Position numbers and translations under genes: made by a program. Source: Phycisphaerae bacterium (GTDB lineage: Bacteria; Planctomycetota; Phycisphaerae; UBA1845). From it: a stretch of DNA of 64,000 nt. The notes below the pieces were generated by a model. It was not told where the DNA came from. It was given only the letters and a program-made list of their open reading frames with translations, and ran no database searches. The stretch covers positions 32,795 through 96,794 of the forward strand of contig JAJDEB010000038.1 of assembly GCA_029260015.1 (NCBI GenBank). Direction: 5' to 3'. Below, one piece after another: positions 1 to 9,068 of this stretch (its first letter is position 1; the number at the start of each line of letters is the position of its first letter).

Positions 1-167
1 TCGAGTACGAGTTCGAAATGCTTGCCCATCAATTCGTACTGGGCTGGCGAAACTGCCAATTCCATACTCTTAGCGGCGGCAGACAGCGCACTTTGAAATG
101 CCTCGATGTCTACTGATTCTATATCCATGCGAACTTCCCAGGCAATTTCCGAATCGTCAGCGCGCAT
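1..167 (-). CDS. N-terminal fragment, probable 16S rRNA (guanine-N7) methyltransferase RsmG
   Basis: An open frame reads leftward off the window edge for 55 codons from an ATG at 167; a second in-frame ATG lies at 128. The visible residues include AFQSALSAAAKSMELAVSPA and then QYELMGKHFELVLE. This matches the helical N-terminus typical of RsmG/GidB, which methylates G527 of 16S rRNA. The SAM-binding domain that would prove it lies outside the window. It is co-oriented with the lipoprotein gene to its right but separated from it by a strong terminator, so it should have its own promoter. Identification rests on this short stretch only and is tentative. Confidence 0.45.
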   Translation of the reverse strand, partial: MRADDSEIAWEVRMDIESVDIEAFQSALSAAAKSMELAVSPAQYELMGKHFELVL

Positions 168-192
168 TGTAGCCGGATCCGCCCAATAAAAA

Positions 193-229
193 ATGCGTCG
201 GATGAAGATCGTGTCTTCACCCGACGCAT
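193..229 (-). terminator. Rho-independent terminator of the beta-propeller lipoprotein gene
   Basis: A 16-bp stem (one G-T pair) with a 5-nt loop lies 33 nt past the stop of the gene ending at 263. On the minus strand it is followed directly by a run of six or seven T. This is a textbook intrinsic terminator. It insulates the rsmG-like gene from the lipoprotein gene. Confidence 0.88.
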
Positions 230-262
230 GGCTGGTTTGCTTTAGCAACGATTCTGGCGTTG

Positions 263-2716
263 CTACTCGGCGGCTGGCGCTGGGGCTGGAAGATCGATGA
301 CAACGTCATCTTCAAATCCGCCATCCGGTCCGTCAACGAATTCCGGGGCCGGAAAGTCCACCGACTTAACAACCTCTTCGACGTTGCTGACGGGGACGGC
401 TTTAATGCCTTCCGACGTCGTGGCGTAAAGGTAGTCACCGATGAATGCCCCACGCGTAAACGCCGAGCCATAATAGTACTGCCCTTCCGGTGCAGTGCTG
501 ACCCGACCGAGTTGGTTGAACCCGCCTTCAGGCGTGACCTCGTAAACATACACGCCGTAGAAGAAATCGGTCGGAACTGGCGGCAGGTCGATAAAGTCTA
601 CCGGAACTTCGTCATCATCGGTCGGTTCATCGCTTGGCGGATCTTCGCTAGCGACCGGGTTGGTTGCAACACCAAGATTGCTGGATGAAGTTCCCCCGCT
701 ACCAGTCGTTTCGCCCTCGCTGCCAGCCGAGCCTTGACCCTCGATTGGAAGATCGGAATCCGGGGTGTTATCGTCCGGCGCAGCATCGTCACCATCGCCT
801 TCAAATTCGGCGTCCCCAAAATCATCATCGCTTCCACCGGCTTCACCGTCGACGGCGAAATCGATGCCTTCGCTGAATGCATAAATCTCAACTGGGAACG
901 CGAGCAGATCGCGCTGTTCAAAATACGTCAACGCCTTGGGATTGAAGAGCGCCTCAGAATATGCCCCACCGATTCCGATCGTCTCGGAGTGGGCCAGTTG
1001 CGGGTTTGCAAAATCAGTCACATCGAAAATCGAAAGGCGCACTCCGTCCGCTCGGACGAAACCAAATTCTTCGCTGGTATCACGGCCAATGGTCAACAGG
1101 TGATTCTCGCCCATCGGCGTGATGAACGTACTAAACCCTGGAACCTTCAACTCACCGACGACCTGCGGATTGCGTGGGTCGGAAAGGTCCAGCGTAAACA
1201 GCGGATCGACCTGAACAAACGTCACGAGGAACCCACGATCGCCAAGAAAGCGAGCCGACTGAATGCTTTCGCCCGGTGCCAGACCTTCGACACTTCCGGC
1301 GACCGTCAATGCATCCTCGACTTGCTCGAGGACATAAACGTTGTTTTTTGATTCGCTCGTATTCTGGCCAACGCGGTTAAAACTCGGACCAACCGTGCTT
1401 GCGATACGCAGAAAACTGTTGTGCTCGCTCATCGAGTATTGATTCAACACGCGGCCGGGAACCGACCCAGTCGCCGCCAACTCCGTGCCGCCCTCGACGA
1501 CATCGAACTTATAAATGTCCGTGGTTTCGCGGAGGTTGCCTTCAAAGTTGTAATCGGTGTTGGTTAGATACAGCGCCTCGGTGGACATGTATGCGTTGGC
1601 CGGGTAGCCCACGACGCTTTGCGACTGATAGTCAGTCGGCGCATCGACATCGAAGCTGACCACCGTCGTCAGACCCCATCCATCCTGATCAACCGGACGA
1701 TAAAAGTCCGTCGGTTCAGCGACATCGGCATCGACAACATTAACGCCATCAACATCAATCTTAATGTTCGGGATGACATCACTGATCCCGCGATCCTTCG
1801 ATTCAGCCGCATCGACAGACTCCGCAATCTGCGGCAGGAAATCCGGATAATGCACCATTACCAAATACAACCGATTGCCGATCATCCGCGACGTATTGAC
1901 ATTGCCATCCAACTGCGTGCGCGAAAGAACCTGCGGATTCGCTCGATCGGCGACATCAATCACCGTTACTTGAACGCGCGGCTGATAGAAATAATCTGCC
2001 GCGATCAGTGCAGTCGGAATGGGTGCTGGACGACCCGGCGACACCGAAACTCCACCTCCACCGTCGGTGGGAAATACATCGACTGGGATAGCCTCGAATT
2101 CCGGCGTGGTGATCGCGACGACTTTGTCGCCAACGAGGTACATGTCAAATCCGTATCCGCGCAAATCCACCGATGAAACTTCTTCCATCGATTCGACCGG
2201 AGCGGCTTTGACGATGCGAAGGTTTCCGCGACTTAGAACGTAAAGATACTCTCCATCATTCTTGATGACGTCGGCTTCCTGAACGCCCTCTTCTTGTTCG
2301 GTGGTCGTCGAGAAGTCGCCGTCATTACGGCCAGCCGTATTGCTATCCTGGCCACTCGCATCTCCGCCTGATTCCGACGCGCCGAAATTGCCGTTGTCAG
2401 CGCCACCGTCGGCAGTGGGCGCGGGTGCTGCGTCGGTATCGTCGCCGAACAGCGCCACATCTTCATCAATGAAAACACCGCCTCGATTCTGCGAGTTCTT
2501 CGATTGCTCGACAAAGTACTCGCCCAGTTCATCGGCGGATTCAAATCGGATCAGGCGCTTCGCTGCAGGCGTCTGATCGCCCCCACCGTCGCCGTCACCA
2601 TCTTGTGTGCCAGGCCGACCGATGAGTGCCATCAGGTCAACTTCGCAACCGGCCAATCCGCCAGCCAATAAACCGAGTGCCAATGCTTTGGTTAATGCCC
2701 GTCTCTTGAATTGCAT
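263..2716 (-). CDS. Beta-propeller domain lipoprotein (COG4880 / Beta_propel family)
   Basis: An 817-residue secreted protein. The N-terminus MQFKRRALTKALALGLLAGG followed by LAGC is a lipoprotein signal peptide with a lipobox, so it is probably membrane-anchored. After a Gly/Asp-rich linker comes TTEQEEGVQEADVIKNDGEY, the hallmark opening of the Beta_propel family (distantly WD40-like), and propeller-like repeats follow to about residue 600. A long acidic low-complexity insert (about 620-700) precedes a last segment with blade-like sequence (FFYGVYVYEV...). The start at 2716 is preferred over the upstream ATG at 2770 because GGAG lies 8 nt before it and the signal peptide begins there. Function is unknown; such proteins are thought to act in extracytoplasmic binding. 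A terminator follows. Confidence 0.85.
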   Translation of the reverse strand: MQFKRRALTKALALGLLAGGLAGCEVDLMALIGRPGTQDGDGDGGGDQTPAAKRLIRFESADELGEYFVEQSKNSQNRGGVFIDEDVALFGDDTDAAPAPTADGGADNGNFGASESGGDASGQDSNTAGRNDGDFSTTTEQEEGVQEADVIKNDGEYLYVLSRGNLRIVKAAPVESMEEVSSVDLRGYGFDMYLVGDKVVAITTPEFEAIPVDVFPTDGGGGVSVSPGRPAPIPTALIAADYFYQPRVQVTVIDVADRANPQVLSRTQLDGNVNTSRMIGNRLYLVMVHYPDFLPQIAESVDAAESKDRGISDVIPNIKIDVDGVNVVDADVAEPTDFYRPVDQDGWGLTTVVSFDVDAPTDYQSQSVVGYPANAYMSTEALYLTNTDYNFEGNLRETTDIYKFDVVEGGTELAATGSVPGRVLNQYSMSEHNSFLRIASTVGPSFNRVGQNTSESKNNVYVLEQVEDALTVAGSVEGLAPGESIQSARFLGDRGFLVTFVQVDPLFTLDLSDPRNPQVVGELKVPGFSTFITPMGENHLLTIGRDTSEEFGFVRADGVRLSIFDVTDFANPQLAHSETIGIGGAYSEALFNPKALTYFEQRDLLAFPVEIYAFSEGIDFAVDGEAGGSDDDFGDAEFEGDGDDAAPDDNTPDSDLPIEGQGSAGSEGETTGSGGTSSSNLGVATNPVASEDPPSDEPTDDDEVPVDFIDLPPVPTDFFYGVYVYEVTPEGGFNQLGRVSTAPEGQYYYGSAFTRGAFIGDYLYATTSEGIKAVPVSNVEEVVKSVDFPAPEFVDGPDGGFEDDVVIDLPAPAPAAE

Positions 2717-3223
2717 CAAATATTCTCCGCCTGTTTTCTTTGACCCGTTACTTTGGTCTATCCAATCCATTGGAACGCCAAAATCAAAATTTTATGCGAT
2801 GTCTTTTTTGCGATGACTAATGATCGTCAGTTCTGACCCATTGAATGAAGCAGTCGTAATCCCCATCACAGCCCATCGCGACAAGTGAAGGCCCACGCGC
2901 CATCTTGCGGGTTGCGCCCCACTGTCATTCCCTGCGTTCCGCAGTCATTCCCGCGAAAGCGGGAATCCACGCCCTTCGCCCGTTCTGGACTCCCGCATGC
3001 GCGGGAGTGACGAAGCACAAACTGAACCATACGATCCGCCGACCGGTGATACACCGAATTATCGGCCTGCCCCGGTCACAGCCCGGTCAGCCAGGCACGA
3101 TTCGGCATGTCCGTCGCACCATGCCTTAATAATGAACCACCTATGTGGGCAGTCAACTTCCGCTCCGATTAAGTTTCGTGGCCTTGCAAAGTCGCCCTTT
3201 AACCGGTATTTGTGCCCCACATT
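2717..3223. other. Intergenic region between divergent lipoprotein and proS genes
   Basis: About 500 bases with no convincing gene; the short open frames here have no coding character. It must hold the promoters of both divergent genes, but no clear -35/-10 pair stands out. The only notable structure is the hairpin repeat cluster at 2944-3012. Confidence 0.6.
2944..3012. repeat. Paired hairpin repeats of the ATTCCCGC...GCGGGAAT type
   Basis: Two palindromic units face each other. The first (2944-2969) contains ATTCCCGCgaaaGCGGGAAT, and the second (about 2987-3012) contains ACTCCCGCatgcGCGGGAGT, flanked by gtc/gac ends in inverted order. This is the layout of dispersed REP/dRS3-like elements found between genes in many bacteria. 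The first unit is 25/26 identical to the one at 60252-60277, and a shorter relative lies at 10111-10134. Confidence 0.8.
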
Positions 3224-4930
3224 ATGCACTGGAGCCACTTCTTCATACCGACCCTCAAGGAAACGCCCGCCGATGCGGTGGTGCCGTCCCATCAGCTAAT
3301 GCTGCGGGCCGGCTTGATCCGACAAATCGCGGCTGGGGCCTATGCCTATCTGCCGATCGGCCATCGCATCCTTCGCAAGATCGAAAACATCGTCCGCGAA
3401 GAGATGAACCGAGCCGGTGCGATAGAACTGCACATGCCGGCGATGCAACCGCTCGACCTTTGGAAAGAGACGGGCCGCGATGAGGCGATGGGCAGCACGC
3501 TCGTCCATTTGCCCGACAAGAGCTTTCGCAAAGGCACCGTTCTGGGGCCAACCCACGAAGAAGTCATTACCGAAATCGTCCGGGCATATGTCAGTAGTTA
3601 TAAACAGCTTCCGGTAACACTTTATCAGATTCAAACGAAATTCCGCGACGAGGAGCGCCCTAAAAGCGGCGTGCTTCGGACCCGCGAGTTTCTGATGAAG
3701 GATGCCTATTCGTTTAACCCCTCGCTCGAATCGCTCAACGAAAGCTATGAGCGGATGTACGAAGCATATTGCAAGATCTACGAACGTTGCGGCATGCCTT
3801 ACGTCGCCGTCGAAGCCGAATCCGGAGCGATCGGTGGCGATGCGTCGCATGAGTTCATGGTCGTGACCGATGCCGGTGAAGATTGGCTGGTTCGCACGGA
3901 AGACGGCTCTTACGCTGCCAACGTCGAGCGTGCAGTGATGGCCCCCCTGAAAGCTGGCCCGTCGCAAGATGCTGCGAATCTCGAGGAGGTCCACACTCCG
4001 GGGAAAGCGACGATCGACGAAGTCTCAACGCTGCTCAAGTGCAAGCCCTCTGACATGATCAAGACGATCGTGTACAGCGCCGACGGTACGCCGACAATCG
4101 CGCTGGTCAGAGGTGATCACGAAGTCAACGAAGCCAAGCTTCGTAAGCACCTGGATTGTAAGTCACTCGAACTCGCAAACGTCGAAACAATCCGCAAGGT
4201 CACCGGTGCCGATGTCGGGTTTGCCGGACCGGTCGGGCTATCAGACGTCCGCATCATCGCCGACCAAGCCGTCACCATCATGCAAAACGCAGTGACCGGT
4301 GCGAACAAGACAGACTATCACTACACCGGCGTCAATCTCGATCGCGATTTCTCGATCACCGAGTCGGCTGACCTGCGTTATGCAGTGCAAGGCGACGCAG
4401 CGCAAAACGGTTCACCGCTCGTATTTGAAAAGTGCATTGAAGTCGGGCATGTCTTCAAATTGGGGACGAAGTATTCCGACGCGATGAAAGCCACATTCCT
4501 TGATGAAAACGGCAAGAGCAAGCCGATTATCATGGGATGTTATGGCATCGGTGTGAATCGCATTTTGGCCGCCAGTGTCGAGGCATCACACGACGACAAC
4601 GGGATATGTTGGCCCGTCAGCATTGCCCCGTTCTCGGTACACATTGTCGCCTTGGATGTGCGCGACGATACCGTCATGCAAACGGCTACCAAGATTCATG
4701 ACGAACTCGAAGCCGCGGGGATCGACGTGCTGCTCGATGACCGTGATTCACGGCCCGGTGCAAAGTTTAAGGACGCTGATTTGATTGGCATCCCCTACCG
4801 CGTCACGGTTGGGAAGCGTGGGCTGGCTGATGGCATCGTCGAGTTCAAACTTCGCACGTCGGACGATGTGGAGAAAATTGCGCCGGATCAGATCGTTGGT
4901 GTGATTCGCGAGAAGTTTGCCAATCTGTAG
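3224..4930 (+). CDS. proS: Prolyl-tRNA synthetase, bacterial type with editing insertion
   Basis: 568 residues. It charges tRNA-Pro with proline in the cytoplasm. The N-terminus MHWSHFFIPTLKETPADAVV is the canonical ProS opening, which is why the ATG at 3224 is preferred over the one at 3212. Class II motifs are visible: motif 2 around TKFRDEERPKSGVLRTREF and motif 3 in the stretch MGCYGIGVNRILAA. Between them lies the YbaK-like INS editing domain (roughly residues 230-400, including LVRGDHEVNEAKLRK). A C-terminal anticodon-binding domain ends the protein (HIVALDV... to the stop). Full length for the bacterial long form. The last 86 bases overlap the convergent glycosyltransferase gene. Confidence 0.97.
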   Translation: MHWSHFFIPTLKETPADAVVPSHQLMLRAGLIRQIAAGAYAYLPIGHRILRKIENIVREEMNRAGAIELHMPAMQPLDLWKETGRDEAMGSTLVHLPDKSFRKGTVLGPTHEEVITEIVRAYVSSYKQLPVTLYQIQTKFRDEERPKSGVLRTREFLMKDAYSFNPSLESLNESYERMYEAYCKIYERCGMPYVAVEAESGAIGGDASHEFMVVTDAGEDWLVRTEDGSYAANVERAVMAPLKAGPSQDAANLEEVHTPGKATIDEVSTLLKCKPSDMIKTIVYSADGTPTIALVRGDHEVNEAKLRKHLDCKSLELANVETIRKVTGADVGFAGPVGLSDVRIIADQAVTIMQNAVTGANKTDYHYTGVNLDRDFSITESADLRYAVQGDAAQNGSPLVFEKCIEVGHVFKLGTKYSDAMKATFLDENGKSKPIIMGCYGIGVNRILAASVEASHDDNGICWPVSIAPFSVHIVALDVRDDTVMQTATKIHDELEAAGIDVLLDDRDSRPGAKFKDADLIGIPYRVTVGKRGLADGIVEFKLRTSDDVEKIAPDQIVGVIREKFANL

Positions 4931-6224
4931 CCGCTTGCATTCCGATCTGCGCAAGCTGCTTCGTTAATTCATCCATCCAAAATGCTGAATCCAGCTTAGC
5001 CGCTTCGGTGCGGGCAGCCTTTGCGAACTGCTCGAGTCGTTGGGGATTCTTGAACGCCTCGATAGCAGCGCGAATATCAACAGGATTTCGCGACGACACG
5101 CTAATTCCGCAGCCTGTTTCCTTGACAAATCGGTCCACAAAGCATCCCGGCGGAACCACAGCCAGCATCGGCCGCCCCACCGCCAGGTAATCGACAATCT
5201 TGGATGGAAAGCAACCGTGAACCTCGGCTGGGTATGGCGTGTCGTGCCCCAGCGCTACGACCAAGACGTGCGAGTCTGCGAGTTTCTGCATCACGGATGA
5301 GCGATCCAACCACTGAACATCTCGACCGGCCAACATCGGATGCGGTTGCGAAAGAAATGTGAGCGAAAGGTCGTCGAGCCGTTCTGTGCCTTTAAGCAAT
5401 CGAGCAATCGAATCTTCGTGGGCTTGATAAATGCTTCCTGCATAGGTCAAACGCAAACCGCTATCGAGAGCAGGTATCAGCGTCTGGTTTTGGCAACTCG
5501 CGATGCAATGCGGAAGCACCCAGGTTTGTTTGACGCCTCGCCGTTGATAGTGCTCTGCGAACTCGCGCGTTGGCACGACGACCAACGAAGCCTCCTGCAT
5601 CACCTTTCGATCAACCCAGTTCCAAAAGGCGCGTTTCGGCTTGTTGCGAGCGATTTGCGTTTCTGCAAACAGATCGTGCATGTAAACGACCAGCGGCACA
5701 TTGCTACTTCGTGCGATGAGCCAACCCGCGAGGAGACTGTAACGATGCGGATAAACTGCCAACACCCGGTCTACCGATTGCGATCGCCCCTTACGCCAGA
5801 TGCGAAATGCTGTGATGATCGACGCAATCCATGTGCGGATGGTGCCGTCTTCGTCGGACTTGGTGGGCCGTCCGATTGCGTGCGTTGGCAAATCTGGAAC
5901 CGGCGTCGCGTCGTCACTGTTCAGTTGCTGCATATCGCGAGTCAATACGGTGAACGCTTTGGGCGACGCGCTGCCGAATAACGTCGAAAGCACTTGCGTC
6001 GACGCGCGCTTGGTGGGCGGCCAATGCCAACTGACGATCAATGTGCGCCCCGTCTTATCGCATTGAACACTCGTCGAATCGCTGTCAGACGATGGCGAAT
6101 CAGTCGTTGATGCGTGCGAACGGTTCATCCATGGGTTATCGGAATATGCAAATGATCCCCCCAATACTCTTCCGGCTGACGTCCGTCCGCGATCGACGCT
6201 TGGATGAGGGATTTTCGGCTTCAC
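4845..6224 (-). CDS. Glycosyltransferase, GT-B / family 4-like
   Basis: 459 residues from a GTG at 6224; the ATG at 6128 (MNRSHASTT...) is an equally possible start, and neither has a clear ribosome site. The core opens with LIVSWHWPPTKRASTQ, the N-terminal loop of GT-B transferases. It continues with LLAGWLIARSSNVPLVVYMH and a C-terminal Rossmann half including LRLTYAGSIYQAHE and PSKIVDYLAVGRPMLAVVPP, the donor-nucleotide region of GT4. It likely adds a sugar to a surface polysaccharide or glycolipid. The 3' end overlaps the convergent proS by 86 bases. It forms the left side of a glycan gene cluster. Confidence 0.8.
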   Translation of the reverse strand: MKPKIPHPSVDRGRTSAGRVLGGSFAYSDNPWMNRSHASTTDSPSSDSDSTSVQCDKTGRTLIVSWHWPPTKRASTQVLSTLFGSASPKAFTVLTRDMQQLNSDDATPVPDLPTHAIGRPTKSDEDGTIRTWIASIITAFRIWRKGRSQSVDRVLAVYPHRYSLLAGWLIARSSNVPLVVYMHDLFAETQIARNKPKRAFWNWVDRKVMQEASLVVVPTREFAEHYQRRGVKQTWVLPHCIASCQNQTLIPALDSGLRLTYAGSIYQAHEDSIARLLKGTERLDDLSLTFLSQPHPMLAGRDVQWLDRSSVMQKLADSHVLVVALGHDTPYPAEVHGCFPSKIVDYLAVGRPMLAVVPPGCFVDRFVKETGCGISVSSRNPVDIRAAIEAFKNPQRLEQFAKAARTEAAKLDSAFWMDELTKQLAQIGMQAATDWQTSRESHQRSDPAQFSPHRPTCEV

Positions 6225-6333
6225 CAGGCTGCTTTTTACAAATGTGAGTGGTCAATCCATGACGCCAGACAGCCGATAATAAAGGTATATCAGCCAGACC
6301 GAATCCGATTCTTGACCAGAGGTGAGCCTTCGC

Positions 6334-7377
6334 ATGAATTCTGAAACTTCGCCCGCCAGCCGCAGCACCGTTTCACTGGTGACCACCGTACTCAACGAAC
6401 GCGAAGGCTGCGATGTGTTCCTGCAATCGCTCATCCATCAGACCCGCAAGCCGGATGAAGTCGTTGTCGTCGATGGTGGTTCGACCGACGGGACGATTGA
6501 CGTCATTCGATCGCATGCCCAGCGCGATCCGTCGATCCGCTTGATCGAAGCCCCCGGCTGCAACATTGGCCAGGGTCGCAACCTCGGCGTGAAGAACGCG
6601 ACCAGTCGCATCATCGTCAGCACGGATACCGGTTGTCGTCTCGAACCGCAGTGGTGTGAGCGAATCGTTCAACCATTCGTGGACGATCCACAAGTTGAGT
6701 TTGTCGGCGGCACCTACAAAGTCGAGTCCCACTCGTCGCTCGAAGAAATCATCGGCGCGGTCACCATGCGCGGCGTGCTCGACCCGATCGATCCGGAAAC
6801 GTTTAATCCGTCATGTCGGTCGATGGCCTACACGAAAGACCTGTGGGAGCGATCCGGTGGATTCCCAGAGTGGACCCCGGTTGATGACAACCTGTTTAAC
6901 CTGCGCATTCGCCAGATGAACGTCCGCCGGGCACACGCGCCCGAAGCCGTGGTTCACTGGCGACCGCGTCAAACGCTCAAAAGCCTCTACAAACAATTCA
7001 GAGTCTACGCGTCCACAACCGGCCACACCCAGCTCGATGCCGGCGCGACAAGATACAACCTCCGCAACATGGCCATCACCATCGGCCTGTTAGCCGCCGG
7101 CTTCCTCCACCCGGCATTCTGGATTGCCGGCGCAGCGTCATTCCTGTACTTCTTCGTCTACAACTACCACGATAAATGTCGAAGGGTAGCCAAACGCTGC
7201 TCGCCAACCAACGCCTACGAGCTGGCCATGCTAGTCCACTGGACAGTCGTCGCTGGCGATGCAGTCGGATACCTGCACGCAACCTGGCAACGCATCCGCC
7301 GAAACCGCTGGTACGCGAAGATGCTCCAGCAGTACCTCAATCCGGAGTCAGCTGGTCAACAATTGGCCGCGCGATAG
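6334..7377 (+). CDS. Glycosyltransferase family 2 with C-terminal membrane segments
   Basis: 347 residues. The N-terminal GT-A fold is clear: VSLVTTVLNEREGCDVFLQS, then VVVDGGSTDGT, and a metal-binding-type segment STDTGCRLEPQW in place of the usual DxD. GCNIGQGRNLGVKNA is a conserved donor-binding loop. Residues about 245-280 (GLLAAGFLHPAFWIAGAASF) form one or two membrane helices, so it acts at the inner face of the membrane. The ATG at 6334 has AGAGGTGAG 7 nt upstream; a GTG at 6322 lies inside that site and is rejected. It is divergent from the neighbouring glycosyltransferase. Acceptor unknown. Confidence 0.85.
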   Translation: MNSETSPASRSTVSLVTTVLNEREGCDVFLQSLIHQTRKPDEVVVVDGGSTDGTIDVIRSHAQRDPSIRLIEAPGCNIGQGRNLGVKNATSRIIVSTDTGCRLEPQWCERIVQPFVDDPQVEFVGGTYKVESHSSLEEIIGAVTMRGVLDPIDPETFNPSCRSMAYTKDLWERSGGFPEWTPVDDNLFNLRIRQMNVRRAHAPEAVVHWRPRQTLKSLYKQFRVYASTTGHTQLDAGATRYNLRNMAITIGLLAAGFLHPAFWIAGAASFLYFFVYNYHDKCRRVAKRCSPTNAYELAMLVHWTVVAGDAVGYLHATWQRIRRNRWYAKMLQQYLNPESAGQQLAAR

Positions 7378-7549
7378 ACTTCCTAAATCTCGCACACTGT
7401 ACAATGTCAACCAACCTGATTTACTAAAATAACCGAGATACACGGTCAAGATAAGTCGACGGCGAAGACCACGAACCTGATCGATGTCGCGCTACGATCC
7501 CTTGATATGAGCGTCCGCAGAGTCCAACGAATTCAAGCCCGAGGGGTCG

Positions 7550-7578
7550 TTGCAAGCTAGATTGTAACGTTCTAGAAT
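7550..7578 (+). promoter_or_regulatory. Sigma70-like promoter of the ParB-like/methyltransferase cassette
   Basis: TTGCAA and TAGAAT are separated by exactly 17 bp, ending 32 bases before the start codon at 7611. The -10 box overlaps the palindrome TTCTAGAA (7570-7577), which could be an operator for self-regulation. The boxes are seen in the sequence; promoter activity is inferred. Confidence 0.45.
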
Positions 7579-7610
7579 GTCAGCCCATCATCGGTTAAAG
7601 GGATTCTGCG

Positions 7611-9068
7611 TTGGCGAAGCGAAGCGAGTTTAAGAAAGCATCGAAGTCTGTTGCCGTTCTTCATCTGGATTCGAAGAATCCGCGCCTTGGTCGCCAACGG
7701 CAGTCGAGTTCACAAAAAAAGATAATCCAGTATCTATTTGAGCATGACCGAGCAATTGAAGTTGCAGAGAGCATTGCCCTATTAGGCTATTACCCGATCG
7801 AATCTTTACTGGTTGTCAAGATACAAGGCGAATTAGTTGTCGTTGAGGGCAATCGCCGACTCGCTGCTCTAAAAGGACTGCACAATCCCGAGATACTCGA
7901 TCCTCCATTGCGAGCTAAGATTCAATCTCTCCGCAATCGAATGCGAGACTCCAGTATATTAACGTCGGTGCCTGTCGTGATTGCGCCGAATCGTCGTGCA
8001 ACAGATAGGACGGTTGCGGGGCGGCATATCAGCCACTCGAGTAAGCCTTGGCAGGCTGAAGACCGGGCGTCGTTTATCATGGAAAAACTCGACGAGGGGT
8101 ACACCGTCGATCAACTGCGCGACGAACTGAACTTCACGCTTAGTGATATACAGAAGGCCAAGCAGACCAAGTCGATCGCAGATATTTCCCGTGCGCTTCC
8201 GCTTGCTGACGAAGAAGCAAAGACAGCGATCGCGGCCGAACGGCCAGGAATGTTCTCGACCATCGAGCGAGTCTTTGACTCGACCTACGCGAGAAAGAAG
8301 CTCTTCATCGAACCCGACACTAGTCACGGGTTCGTTGTGAAGACATCCAAGCCTCAGATTGAAAAGGCGCTCGTCAAGCTTGTCACCGACATTGCAAAGG
8401 GTATCGAAAACTCACGAACTCTGAACAACGAACAAGCAATTAAAGAGTATTTCGACAAGCGGTGGAAGAAGGACGAATTGCCGCAGAAGAAGCAGCGAAC
8501 AACGACTCCTGCCGATCTTGTTGGGACAGGCGCCAAAACCGACGTCAAATGGGTGCCGCCGAAAAAACCGAAGCCACAAGCTCGTACATCTAACTATGTA
8601 ATACCCAAGAACTTCAAGCCTCGCTATGGCGGCAAACGAGTGCGCGCGATCGCTGAAGAGCTGTGCCGCATGAAACGTGTTGACTATCCGAATGGTGGCG
8701 CAGTACTGCTTCGCGTGTTTCTAGAGTTGGCGATCCGGGATTATTTGACTCGCACTGGTGCCTACGACGCTCTTTGCAAGCGCCTAGAGAAACTAGGTAA
8801 GTTGCCATTTGGGCATCCACGAATGAAGGATATTGTCACTGAGGTTCTCAAGAGTATTGAGTTACGACTCCCTAAGCACGAAGCTGACCTTGCGGCAAAG
8901 GCAATGCAACCAAATTCAAAAGCTCGCTTCTCGATTAGCGAATTACACTCATTCGTTCACAGCCCCAAGGACATGCCAACTGCCCACGATTTAGAGCAGT
9001 TCTGGGAGCGTGTCAGTGCCGCGATGGAGATGCTCTTGATCGATGACTTGCCTGAGGCAGCCTCGTGA
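7611..9068 (+). CDS. ParB-like (ParB/Srx fold) protein with helical C-terminal domain
   Basis: 485 residues from a TTG start preceded by AAGGGA. Residues 12-90 form a ParB N-terminal-like domain: LDSKNPRLGRQ, then a helix, LLVVKIQGELVVVEGNRRLA with the EGNRRLAALK box at 79-88 that binds nucleotide or DNA in ParB/Srx proteins. A basic linker (about 290-330, rich in KKPKP) leads to a helical C-terminal domain (about 335-480) containing GGAVLLRVFLELAIRDYL and SISELHSFVHSPKD. The latter recalls HEPN-like domains of abortive-infection proteins, but this is only a resemblance. The gene overlaps the methyltransferase start by GTGA, so the two are translationally coupled. No parA lies nearby, so chromosome partitioning is unlikely. 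Probable defence or modification role. Confidence 0.65.
   Translation: MAKRSEFKKASKSVAVLHLDSKNPRLGRQRQSSSQKKIIQYLFEHDRAIEVAESIALLGYYPIESLLVVKIQGELVVVEGNRRLAALKGLHNPEILDPPLRAKIQSLRNRMRDSSILTSVPVVIAPNRRATDRTVAGRHISHSSKPWQAEDRASFIMEKLDEGYTVDQLRDELNFTLSDIQKAKQTKSIADISRALPLADEEAKTAIAAERPGMFSTIERVFDSTYARKKLFIEPDTSHGFVVKTSKPQIEKALVKLVTDIAKGIENSRTLNNEQAIKEYFDKRWKKDELPQKKQRTTTPADLVGTGAKTDVKWVPPKKPKPQARTSNYVIPKNFKPRYGGKRVRAIAEELCRMKRVDYPNGGAVLLRVFLELAIRDYLTRTGAYDALCKRLEKLGKLPFGHPRMKDIVTEVLKSIELRLPKHEADLAAKAMQPNSKARFSISELHSFVHSPKDMPTAHDLEQFWERVSAAMEMLLIDDLPEAAS

Noticed and set aside
2944..3012. Possible CRISPR array
   Set aside because: Only two palindromic units in inverted order, no regular spacers and no cas genes. 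It fits a REP/dRS3-like element.
5340..5981. Plus-strand open frame of 213 codons
   Set aside because: Shadow of the glycosyltransferase on the other strand; no family sequence.
7611..9068. Chromosome partition ParB
   Set aside because: No ParA, no parS-like palindromes and no CTPase-type GERR context. The partner is a methyltransferase.
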